Of a DNA stretch of 64,000 nt, positions 13,585 through 24,700 are shown in pieces (the stretch's first letter is position 1; every line of letters starts with the position of its first letter). Location of the stretch: contig WUJK01000002.1 of assembly GCA_011317545.1 (NCBI GenBank), positions 2,728,001 through 2,792,000 on the forward strand, given 5' to 3'. The position numbers were made by a program, and so were the translations under genes. The notes below the pieces were generated by a model that saw only the letters and a program-made list of their open reading frames with translations, was not told the origin of the DNA and made no database searches. This DNA is from Coniella vitis (taxonomy: Eukaryota > Ascomycota > Sordariomycetes > Diaporthales > Schizoparmaceae).

Positions 13585-13923
13585 TATAAACGGGCATCGA
13601 GAGAGCGTTCGCAGTTTCGATCCTAATTTCTATTATTAACTAACTTAGGGAGAGAAGTAAGAATAGTATCTATATAGCGGCGCGAGAGCTGCTCTTAAGT
13701 AGCTTTTATATTTAAGATCTACCCGTAGATAGAGTTTTCCATAGGTCCACCGTCGATACGGGTCCTCTTATCGATAGTCTTTTATACGGCTCGTAAGCTG
13801 CTCGGGAGACGCTCTTGTTTAGCACTTATATAATACTAGTCTCTAGACGAGAAGGGAATATACTAATTAAGGCTTTATACTCTAGTATGCCGAAGCCGTA
13901 TATTTACCCGTGGGCCTATAATA
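13585..13923 (-). repeat. Gypsy element 3' LTR
   Basis: 339 bp, aligned end to end with 20,507-20,845. It is more strongly mutated than its partner at several CA/TG sites (for example GGGCCTATAATA against GGGCCTGTGATA). It is preceded on the minus strand by the polypurine tract. Confidence 0.85.
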
Positions 13924-14289
13924 TTACCCCCCCGCTTAGGCCGAACGCCCTCCTATAGAGCCGTATATAGTATAATAGCTACCTAAAAAGTATAACGACG
14001 CGACGCCGCTACGCCCGCCTACCCTATTAAAGGAGCCTTATCCTCGTACCTAGCGAGTATAAAAGGAGTCTTATATCCGCGGAGCTCCCTTTAACCTAGC
14101 TCTTAGCGAATCTATAAGTTCTACCGCTTATTATTCGTTAATAGAATAATAGCAACGCCCTTAACTTAATAGGCGGTTATAAATATAATATCTTTACTTT
14201 TAAAGCCTCGAAAAAGTATAAATACCCCCTTAACCCCTACTCTAGGGGTTATTCCTTCCTCTTAATTAAACTAGAGCCCTTACGAGTTA

Positions 14290-15355
14290 CGCGAAACTAA
14301 CCCCTATAATAATAAGGTAAGTATCGCGCCTTCCCTATTCGTCCTCTACTTATACTTAGCTCTACTAATAGTATAAATATTACTACTTACTCTAAGTAAG
14401 CTAGCGTAGCTTTTACCGCTATACCTACCGCCGCCGCCCCCGCTATTACTATAAGCTCTATAGCTACTCCTACGGCGGTAGTACCCGTAGCTACGGCTAT
14501 AGCTACTCCTACCGCGCCTGCTGCTACTCCTACCGCTGCTATCCTCGCCCCTACCGCCGCCTAGCTCGATAAGGCCGTTAATAAGCTTATTTAGAGCGTT
14601 ATCGCTATTAACCCGTAACTCTAACCTCGTATTACCCTCCCTAAGGGTATTAGGGACGAGTAATACCTACCCTATATTATAAGGGCTTCTAAGAACCCCC
14701 TCTCCCTCTACCTATATAGTATTAGTAAGTAGCGCTTCCCCTGCTTCTTCGTAGCTTGCTAACTACTATAGCCGGCGCCCGTTATTTCCCCTATAGGACG
14801 AATAAGAAGGGTAAGAACTCCGGCTACTCCTATACCCCCCTTTACTAGACCGACGAAATATATACCGCTATTATTACTATAGTTAACTATTCCCTCGCCT
14901 ATAATACTTCCGACCCTAGTATATACTGCTCCTTCCCTACTCGCGCCTTCCCGTACTTATATACTCTAAGCATTCTCCGCCCCTAAGCCCTTACCGCTCT
15001 CGCCGCGCGTTATACCTACGATTGCCTACCTAAGTTAGGTAAGACTTAGGCTAGCCGTAACGAGGTCCGGTTATTAAATAATAAGCATACCTATAGCGTA
15101 TATACCTATTACTCCTTCCCTATTCGTATCCTGCTAACTTTATATTAGCGCTATAGCTATAAGCTCGTACGCCGCTAGGCGGTAGCGCTAGAGGATATTG
15201 CCGACCTACTAGCGAAGCTTATAAAGGGGGGTAATAAGGGTAAGGGCTTAGTTAGTACTAAAACGAAGCGTAGTATTAACGATAACCCTTATTCTAGTAA
15301 AACTAAGGAGAGTAATTCTAGTAGTAAGGAGGAGGTAAGCGAGGATAAGTAGGTA
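14290..15355 (+). pseudogene. Antisense reading frame inside the Gypsy element
   Basis: On the strand opposite to pol, a mostly coherent frame starts near 14,290, with an Ala/Thr/Pro-rich low-complexity stretch (about 14,400-14,570), then a globular-looking part containing LPKLGKTQASRNEVRLL-like text (with RIP-type stop), NNKHTYSVYTYYSFPIRILLTLYQRYS (partly, about 15,080-15,160), VALEDIADLLAKLIKGGNKG (about 15,185-15,240) and a charged Ser-rich end stopping near 15,350. Stops fall where Gln or Trp codons are expected. One frame change is needed near 14,760. The same region is present in the truncated relative at 27,604-28,060. No domain recognised; it could be a structural or regulatory extra gene, or a captured host gene. 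Confidence 0.5.
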
Positions 15356-15439
15356 GCTATATTAGCGCGTATTTCGCGTATAGTTTTCTTTTTATCTATA
15401 GTATTTAATTTCCCCGCTCTTCTTTTCTATAACTTTAGG

Positions 15440-18400
15440 CTATTATAACTTATAGCGCTACCGTAGCGTTACTCGAACTCCTTAAGAGTAACTATATCTT
15501 TAAATTCGGATAACGGCTATTAATCTAGCTAATCCTATCCGACCTATTTAACTAGGACTTTGCGTTATAGCGTTTCGTCCGTTTTCGCGCGGCCTTTACG
15601 CGGCTTATTACGTACTCTAATAATACTTTCTACCTAATACTCGGGTTCCTTTCCCTTTTTAACTATAATAGGGTTAGGCCGGTATTCCCTTTATACCTAT
15701 AACGGGAGCGGGTCTTATATAGCTCGAATTAGGAGATCTATATAGAAACGAGGGTAAATACCCGGCGGGACGTCTAATTCTACTAGGTAAGGGCTAGCGA
15801 CGTACGTTACGGTATACTTATCGTATAGCTAGGCCAACTTCTTTAAAGGGCGGTCGGTAATAATATTTCGTAGGGAGAGCTAAACCTTATCGCCCCTAAT
15901 AAGCCGCTCTATAACTACTTATAACTTATTCGTAGATTCTTCTATTCGTTGCTATATAACTATTATTACGGCTTAAGCGAAAGTAGTTACGTCTTTAAGC
16001 CGTTAAACGAAGTTCTTAGCCTAAACTCTAGGCGCTCGCGCTAGTAACGGACTATACTCTACCTATTCGATTAGATCTATATAATAGCCGTATAGGATGA
16101 AAAATAGGCTAAGGCTAATTATACTAGTATCCCTATTATTAATAGCTAATTAAGCGCCGGGTAGGAGTATCGGCTAATCTAATTATATATATATAACGAA
16201 TACTCGGAGGTAGTTTATAACCTCTTAGTTTACCCTTTCTATAATTCTATCTATCTATAGGTGGAAAGCGGTGCTTAGGCACTGCTCTATCTTTATAAGC
16301 TTATATAATCGGCGCTAGAACCCTCCTACCTAGTTCGAGCCTCGGTTGCTAACTATTACCTTAAGGAAACTATAGAACCGCTAATAATAGTATAAGAACC
16401 GCTTTATATATACTTCCGCGCTTATACTATATATAGCTTCGAGTATAATAGCTTTTATTAATCGGTCCGTAATTACTATTAAGTAAGCTTCTCTTATATC
16501 GTCCTTATAGGGGAGGTCGATTATAAAGTCTACGGATAACTCGCTCTATACCCGCTTAAGTACTAATAGGGGCTTAAGAAGGCCCTTTCTCTAGTATCTC
16601 TATACCGTCTTATATTTATAAACGTCGTAATTTCGTATAAACCGCCGAATACTACGGTATATACCTAGCTAGAAGTAGCCCCTTATTATTATCGTAATAG
16701 TAATATCCCTTCCTAAGTAGCTAGATAGGGTAGAATTATAGATACTCTACGTTAGTTTAATATATAGGGGTTCCTAATCGGGTAACTAGAGCTATTCGCG
16801 GAACCTAAATAATCCTTTCTTATCGATCGAATACTCCGCTATAAATACCTTAATAAGCTTACCTTCGGATATCCGTAGGTAAGGGGGAAAAGAGCGTTTA
16901 CCCCTATAGACTACGCCTATAAGCTAGGAGTATACCTTATTACGTAAGGTAGCGTTATCTTATAGGTACTAGAGCTCCTCTTATATAGAAACCTTACTAC
17001 CTATTAGTAGTAGCTCGTTATATACTATAACTTAGCTTATCTCTATCGATAGTAAAAGCTAGATTTGCCTACCGGCGAGGCGTTTGTTAGATATATTACG
17101 TAATATATCCTGCTCCCTCCTCGAGAGGGCGTCTAGACGCTCGCTAGCTGCTCCCGCGCGGTAGACTAAGTAGTATCGAAAACGAGCTATCGTCTCGGAC
17201 TAGCGGACCTACCTCTCGGTAAGACGCCGTAATATTATAAAATATTCGAGGTTCTTATAATCCGAGTAAATCGTAAATAATAATATAATACCCCTAAGCT
17301 CTATATCCTATACTCTTAAGTAATTAATAATAGCTAGTAATTCCTTATTATAGATCTTATAATTATACTCTACGGGGCTTAGGTAGCGCGAATAGTATAC
17401 TACTAGGCGGAGGATATTATACTCGTCCCTCTAAGAAAGGCAGCCGCTTAACGAATAGCTAAAATAGTCCGCCTTTAATATTATCTCCTTATCCGGATCC
17501 TATTAGGCGAATATAGGCTTATTAATAAAGAGACGTTTTAGCTACTCGAATATAGCTTCTTCCTATTCCCCGAACCTAAATAGGACCCCCTTCTTAGTTA
17601 AGGCTAGGAGGGGCCCTATAACTTCGGAATAATTAGCGATAAACTAACGATAGAAGTTTATAAATCCTAGGAAGCTATAAACTCCCTTAACCGTCTTCGG
17701 AGCCTCCTAATCGCGTATAACGTATACCTTCTCGGGGTTTATACGAATCCCTACCCCCGCTTTAATAATAAAGCTTAGGTACTTTATCTCGGTTACGCCG
17801 AATTCGTACTTAACGATATTTAGATTTAGACCTACTACTTCGAGAACGCGTAATACTAGCTTTACCTTTACTCGGTAGTCTTTAGCCGTACCGTCGGTAT
17901 ATATTAGAATATTATCGATATAAGCTAAATAGAAGATATCTAGGTAGGGGTATAGAGCGTTATTAATATAGCGCTGGAATATCGCGGGAGCGCTTATAAG
18001 TCCGAACGGGGTTATTAGCTACTCGAAGAGGCCGTACCTCGTACGAAAGGCGATCTTCCACTCGTTTCCTTCCTTAATATAAAGCTTATAAAACGCTACT
18101 TATATATTAAGCTTAATAAAATATTTAGCGTTTACGATATTAGATAGGGTCTCTTTAATAAGGGGGAGTAGGTAGCGGTCGGCTTCCGAAATAGTATTAA
18201 GCGCGCGGTAATTTATATAAAAACGGAGGCCGCCCCCTAGTTTTTTAATAAAGATTACGGGAGCTCCTGCTAAGGAGCTACTAGCTCTAATATAGCCTAT
18301 ATCGAGCAGCTCGGTAAGAGTCTTCCTTAGTACGATAAATTCTTCTCTAAATATCCCGTATAACGGGCCCTATAGGGTATCTATAGTAGACCTATCCGCC

Positions 18401-20450
18401 TTCTTATATAGCCGAATCTCGTAGTCCGCTCCCTCTTTATACGGCGGTAGCGCGGAAGCTATATCCTTATTAAAGAGGTTCCGGAACTTATAATACTCTA
18501 GGGGGAGTTTCTTATTAACCGAGGATTCTACTTTCGGTAATAGGGCCTTAGTAATATCGGCTATTATAATATTAAAAAACGCTACCTAAGTAGTACTTAA
18601 GCGTTTTACGCGCCGAACTTCGCTCTAGATAGCAAGGGCACTAATAGACGTATAGTTAAAGTTCTTAGGGCTATATCCTCGCTCCTAAACCTCTAATCCT
18701 CCTACTCGTCTAATACTTAAGCGGTACTTATAAGCTATATATATTACCCTCTCTCTTTCTACCTAAGGTTTTCCTAAAATAAGGTTATACTAAAGGCGGG
18801 GGATTATATAAGCCTAAATACGATATAAATACTTATCTAGGTTTATATTAAGGTAGGTTATATAGCGGATAACGGGCTACTTATACGATATTCTCTCCCT
18901 TAACGATTAATAAAGGGTCCTAGGCGGGATAGATATACGTGGAAGTCTTAACTTACGTATAAGCGTCTCGCTCGTAGCAGAATAGCAGTTATAGCTAGAA
19001 TTAATAAGTATTAGGATAAATAGAGTTAAATTATAGAATAGGTTTACTATAAAATAATTCCTATTTATCTAACGCTTTACTTCTTATAAGCTAAAATCGA
19101 GATCTATAAGCTCCTATATATAATTCTATATAGGAGTAGCTAGTTTTCCTCCTATTCCTCGGTAGTATCGTTAAGGTTAATAAGGTTAGTATCGGCGATA
19201 TTAATATCCGTCTCCTATATAGCTCCTAAGCTAGTAAGCGGGCGCGTAGGTAGGAAGGGGCAACAAGCGATTCTATAGTTCGAACGTCTATACCTATAAT
19301 AGAGTCCCTATTCTTTCCTACGCCTAATCTCCGCCTAGTTAACCTACCTCGCGTACTGCTTATTAGCCTATAGAGCGTTAATACTAGTTATAGCTATATC
19401 CCTATCGGGATCTATATAAGGGTTTTACGGTTTCTATCCGTTTCCTCCCGCTCGCTAGGTCGTCCTAAAGCGCTATACTATAGCTCCGGATAAGTAGCTT
19501 AAGGGCGAAGCGTAACTACTATCTCGGATAGCAATATAGTTTTCTAGCTTAGCCGAGATACGGAACGCTTTCTTTACCTAGTTATTATATATCGATAGCA
19601 TTTCTATACTAATAAGCTATATATATAATACGCTATTAATAGCGCCCTCTAGGTATATTAACTTAGCTAAGTCCGGCTACTTTATACCGCCGGAGTTTAT
19701 TAGTAACTTCTCCTATTAGGAGAAGAAATTAGGGAAGGATTAGCCTTTCTTTTAAGTAAAGCTCCTAAGCCTTTAAGAAGCAGCGATAGTATAATTCTTA
19801 TCGTAGTATCGGTAGCGGAGCTATTATAGGAATAAAGAGGGTTTCTAGAGGCCGTACTCTCCTCCTACGATATAATAACTCCTTACTATAACCTTTATAT
19901 CTCCCTCTAAGTGCTTATAGATTTCTTAGAACTTATCTATATAATTCCCGATAAAGCAGGTATCTCGGACGAGTTTATACCTTATAGTACGCTCCTAAGC
20001 TGGGAATTAAGTATATATGCCCTTAAAGTTCGCTAGCTAAGAAAGGGGCTTACGTTTAGATATAACTATACTCTCTAGGGCCTCGTTTATATCGATATCG
20101 GCGTCTTCTATATCTTAGGAGGTAGGGGTATAGGTATCTTCTAGTTCGTTAGGTGCTAGGTTAGGGTACTCGGCCGCTATATTACTAATGCTTACTAGTA
20201 GCTCCTATAGTAATAGGCTACGGGATTATTCGATTTACGTAAGTCGTACTATAAGCGCTTCCAGGTTTCGTACGCTATCTTCGCGCTACTATTATACTAC
20301 TCCTTTAATAATATACCGCTGCTCTTCTATTATTTAAGTAACTATTTATTATATAGTTATTATTATATTATTATTATCGTTATTCGCTTAGGTAGGGAGT
20401 TGCCCGAATTACTCGTCGTAGGGGTACGATATCCTAAGGCTACGCGTTAA
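15440..20450 (-). pseudogene. Gypsy gag-pol region, decayed
   Basis: Landmarks on the minus strand, all with RIP-type changes: a CCHC zinc knuckle remnant at about 19,259-19,305 (Tyr codons where Cys is expected, spacing CX2CX4HX4C kept); reverse transcriptase with FRTRYGLFE, PFGLISAPAIFQRYIN and a YIDN box at about 17,910-17,925 (normally Y.DD); RNase H/tether region near 17,050-17,400 with NKELLAI and LTERQVR; integrase with VDFI.DLP, ITDR (about 16,462-16,475) and VSNRGSN (about 16,335-16,352, normally SDRG); and a C-terminal chromodomain at about 15,460-15,640 with EFKDIVTLKEFE. This is the domain order of chromoviruses. No continuous ORF remains. Confidence 0.85.
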
Positions 20451-20506
20451 ATAAGTATATAAATACCGTTAGATATATAGGGTAGGTAGAAATAAAGTTA
20501 GTTAAA

Positions 20507-20845
20507 TATAAATAGGTATCGAGAGAGCGTTCGCAGTTTCGATCCTAATTTCTATTATTAACTAACTTAGGGAGAGAAGTAAGAATAGTATCTATATAGC
20601 GGCGCGAGAGCTGCTCTTAAGTAGCTCTTACGTTTAAAATCTACCCGTAGATAGAGTTTTCTATAGGTCTACCGTCGATACGGGTCCTCTTATCGATGGT
20701 CTTTTGTGCGGCTTGTGAGCTGCTCGGGAGACGCTCTTATTTAGCACTTATATAATGCTAGTCTCCAGACGAGAAGGGAATATACTAACTAAGGCTTCGT
20801 GCCCTGGTGTGCCGAAGCCGTGCATTTACCCGTGGGCCTGTGATA
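20507..20845 (-). repeat. Gypsy element 5' LTR
   Basis: 339 bp; better preserved than the 3' LTR, retaining stretches such as TCGTGCCCTGGTGTGCCGAAG near 20,797 that still contain TG. Its outer end (TGATA) is followed by the AGGTA target duplication at 20,846-20,850. Confidence 0.85.
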
Positions 20846-21702
20846 AGGTAGATATACTTATTTCTTTTTTTAGGAGGTATTATAGTAGTAGTAATAATAG
20901 TTGCTATACTTAGGATTATAGAGGGGAGTATAATATAGCGGCGGCGATAGTTAGTAATACTACTATATTATTATATAATAGTTTAAGAAAGGAGGAGGGA
21001 GAAGGGAGAAGGAGGAGGGAGTTTAGACGAGCTATAATAGGCGTAGGAGAAATATAGTAGATAGCGCTATACCCCTACTATTAATAATAGTAGGAGTATA
21101 ACTAGCTATAATAGCTATTATCTATAATTATAGATAAAGGGCTGTTTATTATTAGTAGAAGGATATATACTTTTATAAACTAATAATAATAGACGCCTTA
21201 AGGTATATCTCTAATACGTTTTAAGCTACTACTCTATATTACTATAAGGATATCTACGCTATATTAATAGCTTAATAGTTAGCTAGCTCTTTAGTATAGC
21301 GCCCTTAGGCTGCTATATTAGTAAGGTTATCGCTAGTATAATCGATATATAATATATATATAGTACGGCTTCGGAACTAGTTTCGGCCGGTATCTAATAT
21401 CTAGTAAATATACGGTAATATACTAACCTAATAAAAACGTAGCTTTATACGGGCTATACTAATAGTATTATATAACTCTGCTCTAAGACTAATCCCTAGA
21501 GTATTTAGCCTTTAGGATATAGCTAATATATTATAAAGCAGCCTTCGGGCTAGGGTTATATTACGAATATATATACTAGGTGGGTATATATACGCTCCTT
21601 AGTAGTACGATAGGTAGTATACACCGAGATACTCCTTGGGAGGTGTGCTAGCGTAACTGGTCCGGCGTTAATTTAATTAAATAAATAAATAAATAAATAT
21701 TA
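20846..21702 (+). mobile_element. Family E host copy, piece 3, with (AAAT)n tail
   Basis: Third piece of the host copy. It is the reverse complement of 11,508-12,360 and ends at 21,675-21,702 in TTAATTTAATTAAATAAATA followed by more AAAT units. The antisense reading frame's start appears as ATACCTCCT on the minus strand near 20,870-20,878, again with ATG lost to RIP. The tail abuts the 3' end of LINE-1 copy 2 tail to tail. Confidence 0.7.
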
Positions 21703-24700
21703 ATAGCTTAGCGAAAGGGCTAGCTATATTATAATACGGAAGCCTAGCCCCTAGGCGTTATATTAGCTAGATAAGATTACCTACTAATATACCTATTATA
21801 CCCTTTTAAAGCTCCTAATTCTCTCCTAGTAAAGAGTCTATACGCTTAAGGTAATAGGGCTTACTACCTACCCTACTAGGGAGAGTATTATACCCCTCTT
21901 CGTAAGGGTATTTATAAGCTTATTCCTAGCTATACCTATATAGTTAGGATTCTAAAGGACGGTTATTAACCGGCCCTCCGTATAATATTACTCGTAAAAG
22001 GCCTAAAAGCTCCGAAAAGCCTATTATAAGGTAATAAGCGTATTACCCTATAATCCTTAGATAACCGAGGTATTATCTATATAGATAAATACCGCTAATA
22101 ATACCGTTTCTAGCGTTAGCTATAACCCTATAAGCGCTTTAACCGCCTCGGGATCGAAAACGTATAAGTATTTATAGAGTATTTTAATAATAATAATAAG
22201 AAATACCCTATCCCTTATTATAATATATCTATAACCTACTTTATATTTAAATCCGTTTTAAACCTTAGAGCTATTTATATATACTATTATAACGTTTAGT
22301 AATAGGGTTATATATTATACGTTATAACGTATAACCGCCTCCTCCTTAGGATAATCGATATTAGGGTCTAATATAATATAATTAGGATACCGGGGAGGTA
22401 ATAAAGCCGGTCTAGGTATAATAGGGAAGCCGTATATAGCGTCCGTAAGGCGTATATTAAATACCCTAAGGTTATACTTAATAAAAGCGTATATCCGCTT
22501 ATAAAGGGGATACTCTATATCTAATAGAGCGTATTATAAGCTAGCCTAGCGAACTATTACCCCTAGCGCGAGTTTAGCTATAGGGAGGCCCGCTTTATAA
22601 AGAGCTATTACTATATATACCGTTTTCTATACCGGTAATACCCCTCTAGTACCTTTTACTAATAGTTAATTTACTTTCTTAAGCTATATTATAAGCGTAT
22701 AGCCCGGTCGAAACTAGGAGTTTATAATATATATAAGTATCGGGATAAGTATAGCCGTAACCGCCTTATAAAGGGATATTATAGGGGGGCTATATTATAC
22801 CTTCCTAAGGCTTCTAAGGTAGGTAATAACTTTCGCTATTTTATAAACCCTTTCCTTAATATACCGTCTACTTATAAGATATCTATTAAACTAGAAACCT
22901 AGCTAACGGAAGCTAGCTACCTTAGAATAAAAGGGTATACTAATAATAGGATTTATATACCTACCGCCTATTATAATAACCGGTTATACCGCCTCCTTAC
23001 GCCTTAAGAAGTAGAAAACCTTAGTTTTCTCCGCTACGAATTATACTATATTCCTTATAGCCTAACTATTAACGCTTATTATATCCGTCTCTAATAATAT
23101 TATATTCTTCTCTATACTATCCGAGATATAAAGGAAGAGGATATCGTCCGTATAGTAAAAATACTTATTATTACCCTATAGAATAAGCTCCGAAAGGTAA
23201 ATTATATATAATACCGGGGAGAGAGGTAAGCCCTAGGGTATATTATATTTACTAAGGAGAAACCCGTTATCGATTTATCTAAGCAGACCTATATTAGCCT
23301 ATACTATTAGAAAGAAGATTATTAAACTTAATAGTAATAATAGGAAGCTAAGAGCTTATAACTATACGATTAGTTTATTATAGAGGATAATATCGAAAGC
23401 CCCCTATATATTTCTAATTATTACTATAATAACTTATCCCTAGGAGAGTATTAGCTTAATATCGTATATAAGTATTATAACGAGGTCCGTTATAAAGCGT
23501 TTTAATAGCGCCTTATAATATTATAAGTTAAAGACCCCTTTAGTAAATAGGATCTAGGAAAGCCTATATATAATTAGCCTTTTAAGCCCCTTAGAAAAGG
23601 TAGAAAGGAGAATAATAGGCTTATATAACCTAGGGCTACCTATATCCCTTTTACCTAGTTTAGGGTATATCTATACCTTAGTATAATACTAGGGTAAAGG
23701 GAAATACCCTATAATAAGGTAACGGTTATAAAGCCGTACTAAAAGGGGGCTTATACTTTCCTAATACTTCTTTAGTAGAAATACCGAAGTATTATCTACC
23801 CTAGGAGAAGTAAACTTAACTCGGATAATATACTCCTTAACCTCCTTAAGTATAACCGTATAACCCTATTAGAAATAGGCTTTAAAAGTATCCTAGCCTT
23901 CGAACGGGTCCTTAATTAGGTTATTATCTCTAGAAAACCGCTATAGGATCTTATCCTATAATAAGCTTACCTTTTTAACCGGGTCCTTATATAATATCTC
24001 GTCCCTTATATATAGCGGGGGAGCTTATAACGGTATAGCTAGCTTATACTACCCCGTTATCCCGAGGATATTTATATCCGAGGCCGTTATATTAATCCTA
24101 TTGTTGGAGGTTATAATATATAATAATAAAGAGGATCGAGGGGATAAAGAAGAGGGTTAATAGTAGTTATATTATATCGAAGTGCTTGCTTGCTTGTATT
24201 GCTATTCCTTTCGTCGGGAGGGAATAGCTATATTTATAGTTATTCTATAGCTATTTTCTAGAGCCTTCTATTCTTTAATTTATAATATATATTATAAATC
24301 CGTATCTTTAGTTATTCCTATTATTAGGTAGTGGAATAATATATTCTGCCGAGTAGTAAAGTAGTAGTAAAGGCTTACGTAGCCTGAAAAGTCTACGTAC
24401 TTTCTAGAACCTTCTGCTAATGTCATTGCTTACGTAATCAACGTTATATATTTTATATTAGTATATATATATATACTCTATACTAGTTTTAATTATATTA
24501 GTAATACCTTATATACTCGTTTAGTTATTAAGATATTAAAGAAAGTTTGTTAAAAGAGACGAATTAGCATTCTTTAAGCTCTTTTACTTTCTTTAGCTCT
24601 TTTCAAGCTTATTAGAGTATATATATAGCTATAACTTAGTATATATATATATTATAGTATATTATTATATTATAGACTCTCTTATATATTACGTAAGCGT

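Larger units (their letters stand above)
13585..20845 (-). mobile_element. Ty3/Gypsy chromodomain retrotransposon, RIP-mutated, full length
   Basis: A 7,261-bp element with two 339-bp LTRs, flanked by AGGTA on both sides. Coding order on the minus strand (gag with zinc knuckle, RT, RNase H, integrase, chromodomain) defines the 5' LTR as 20,507-20,845 and the 3' LTR as 13,585-13,923. A polypurine tract (GGGGGGG on the minus strand, 13,926-13,932) abuts the 3' LTR. LTR ends read TA...TA, as expected for TG...CA after RIP. Between the chromodomain and the 3' LTR there are about 1.5 kb with a reading frame on the opposite strand. It inserted into family E DNA. Confidence 0.85.
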
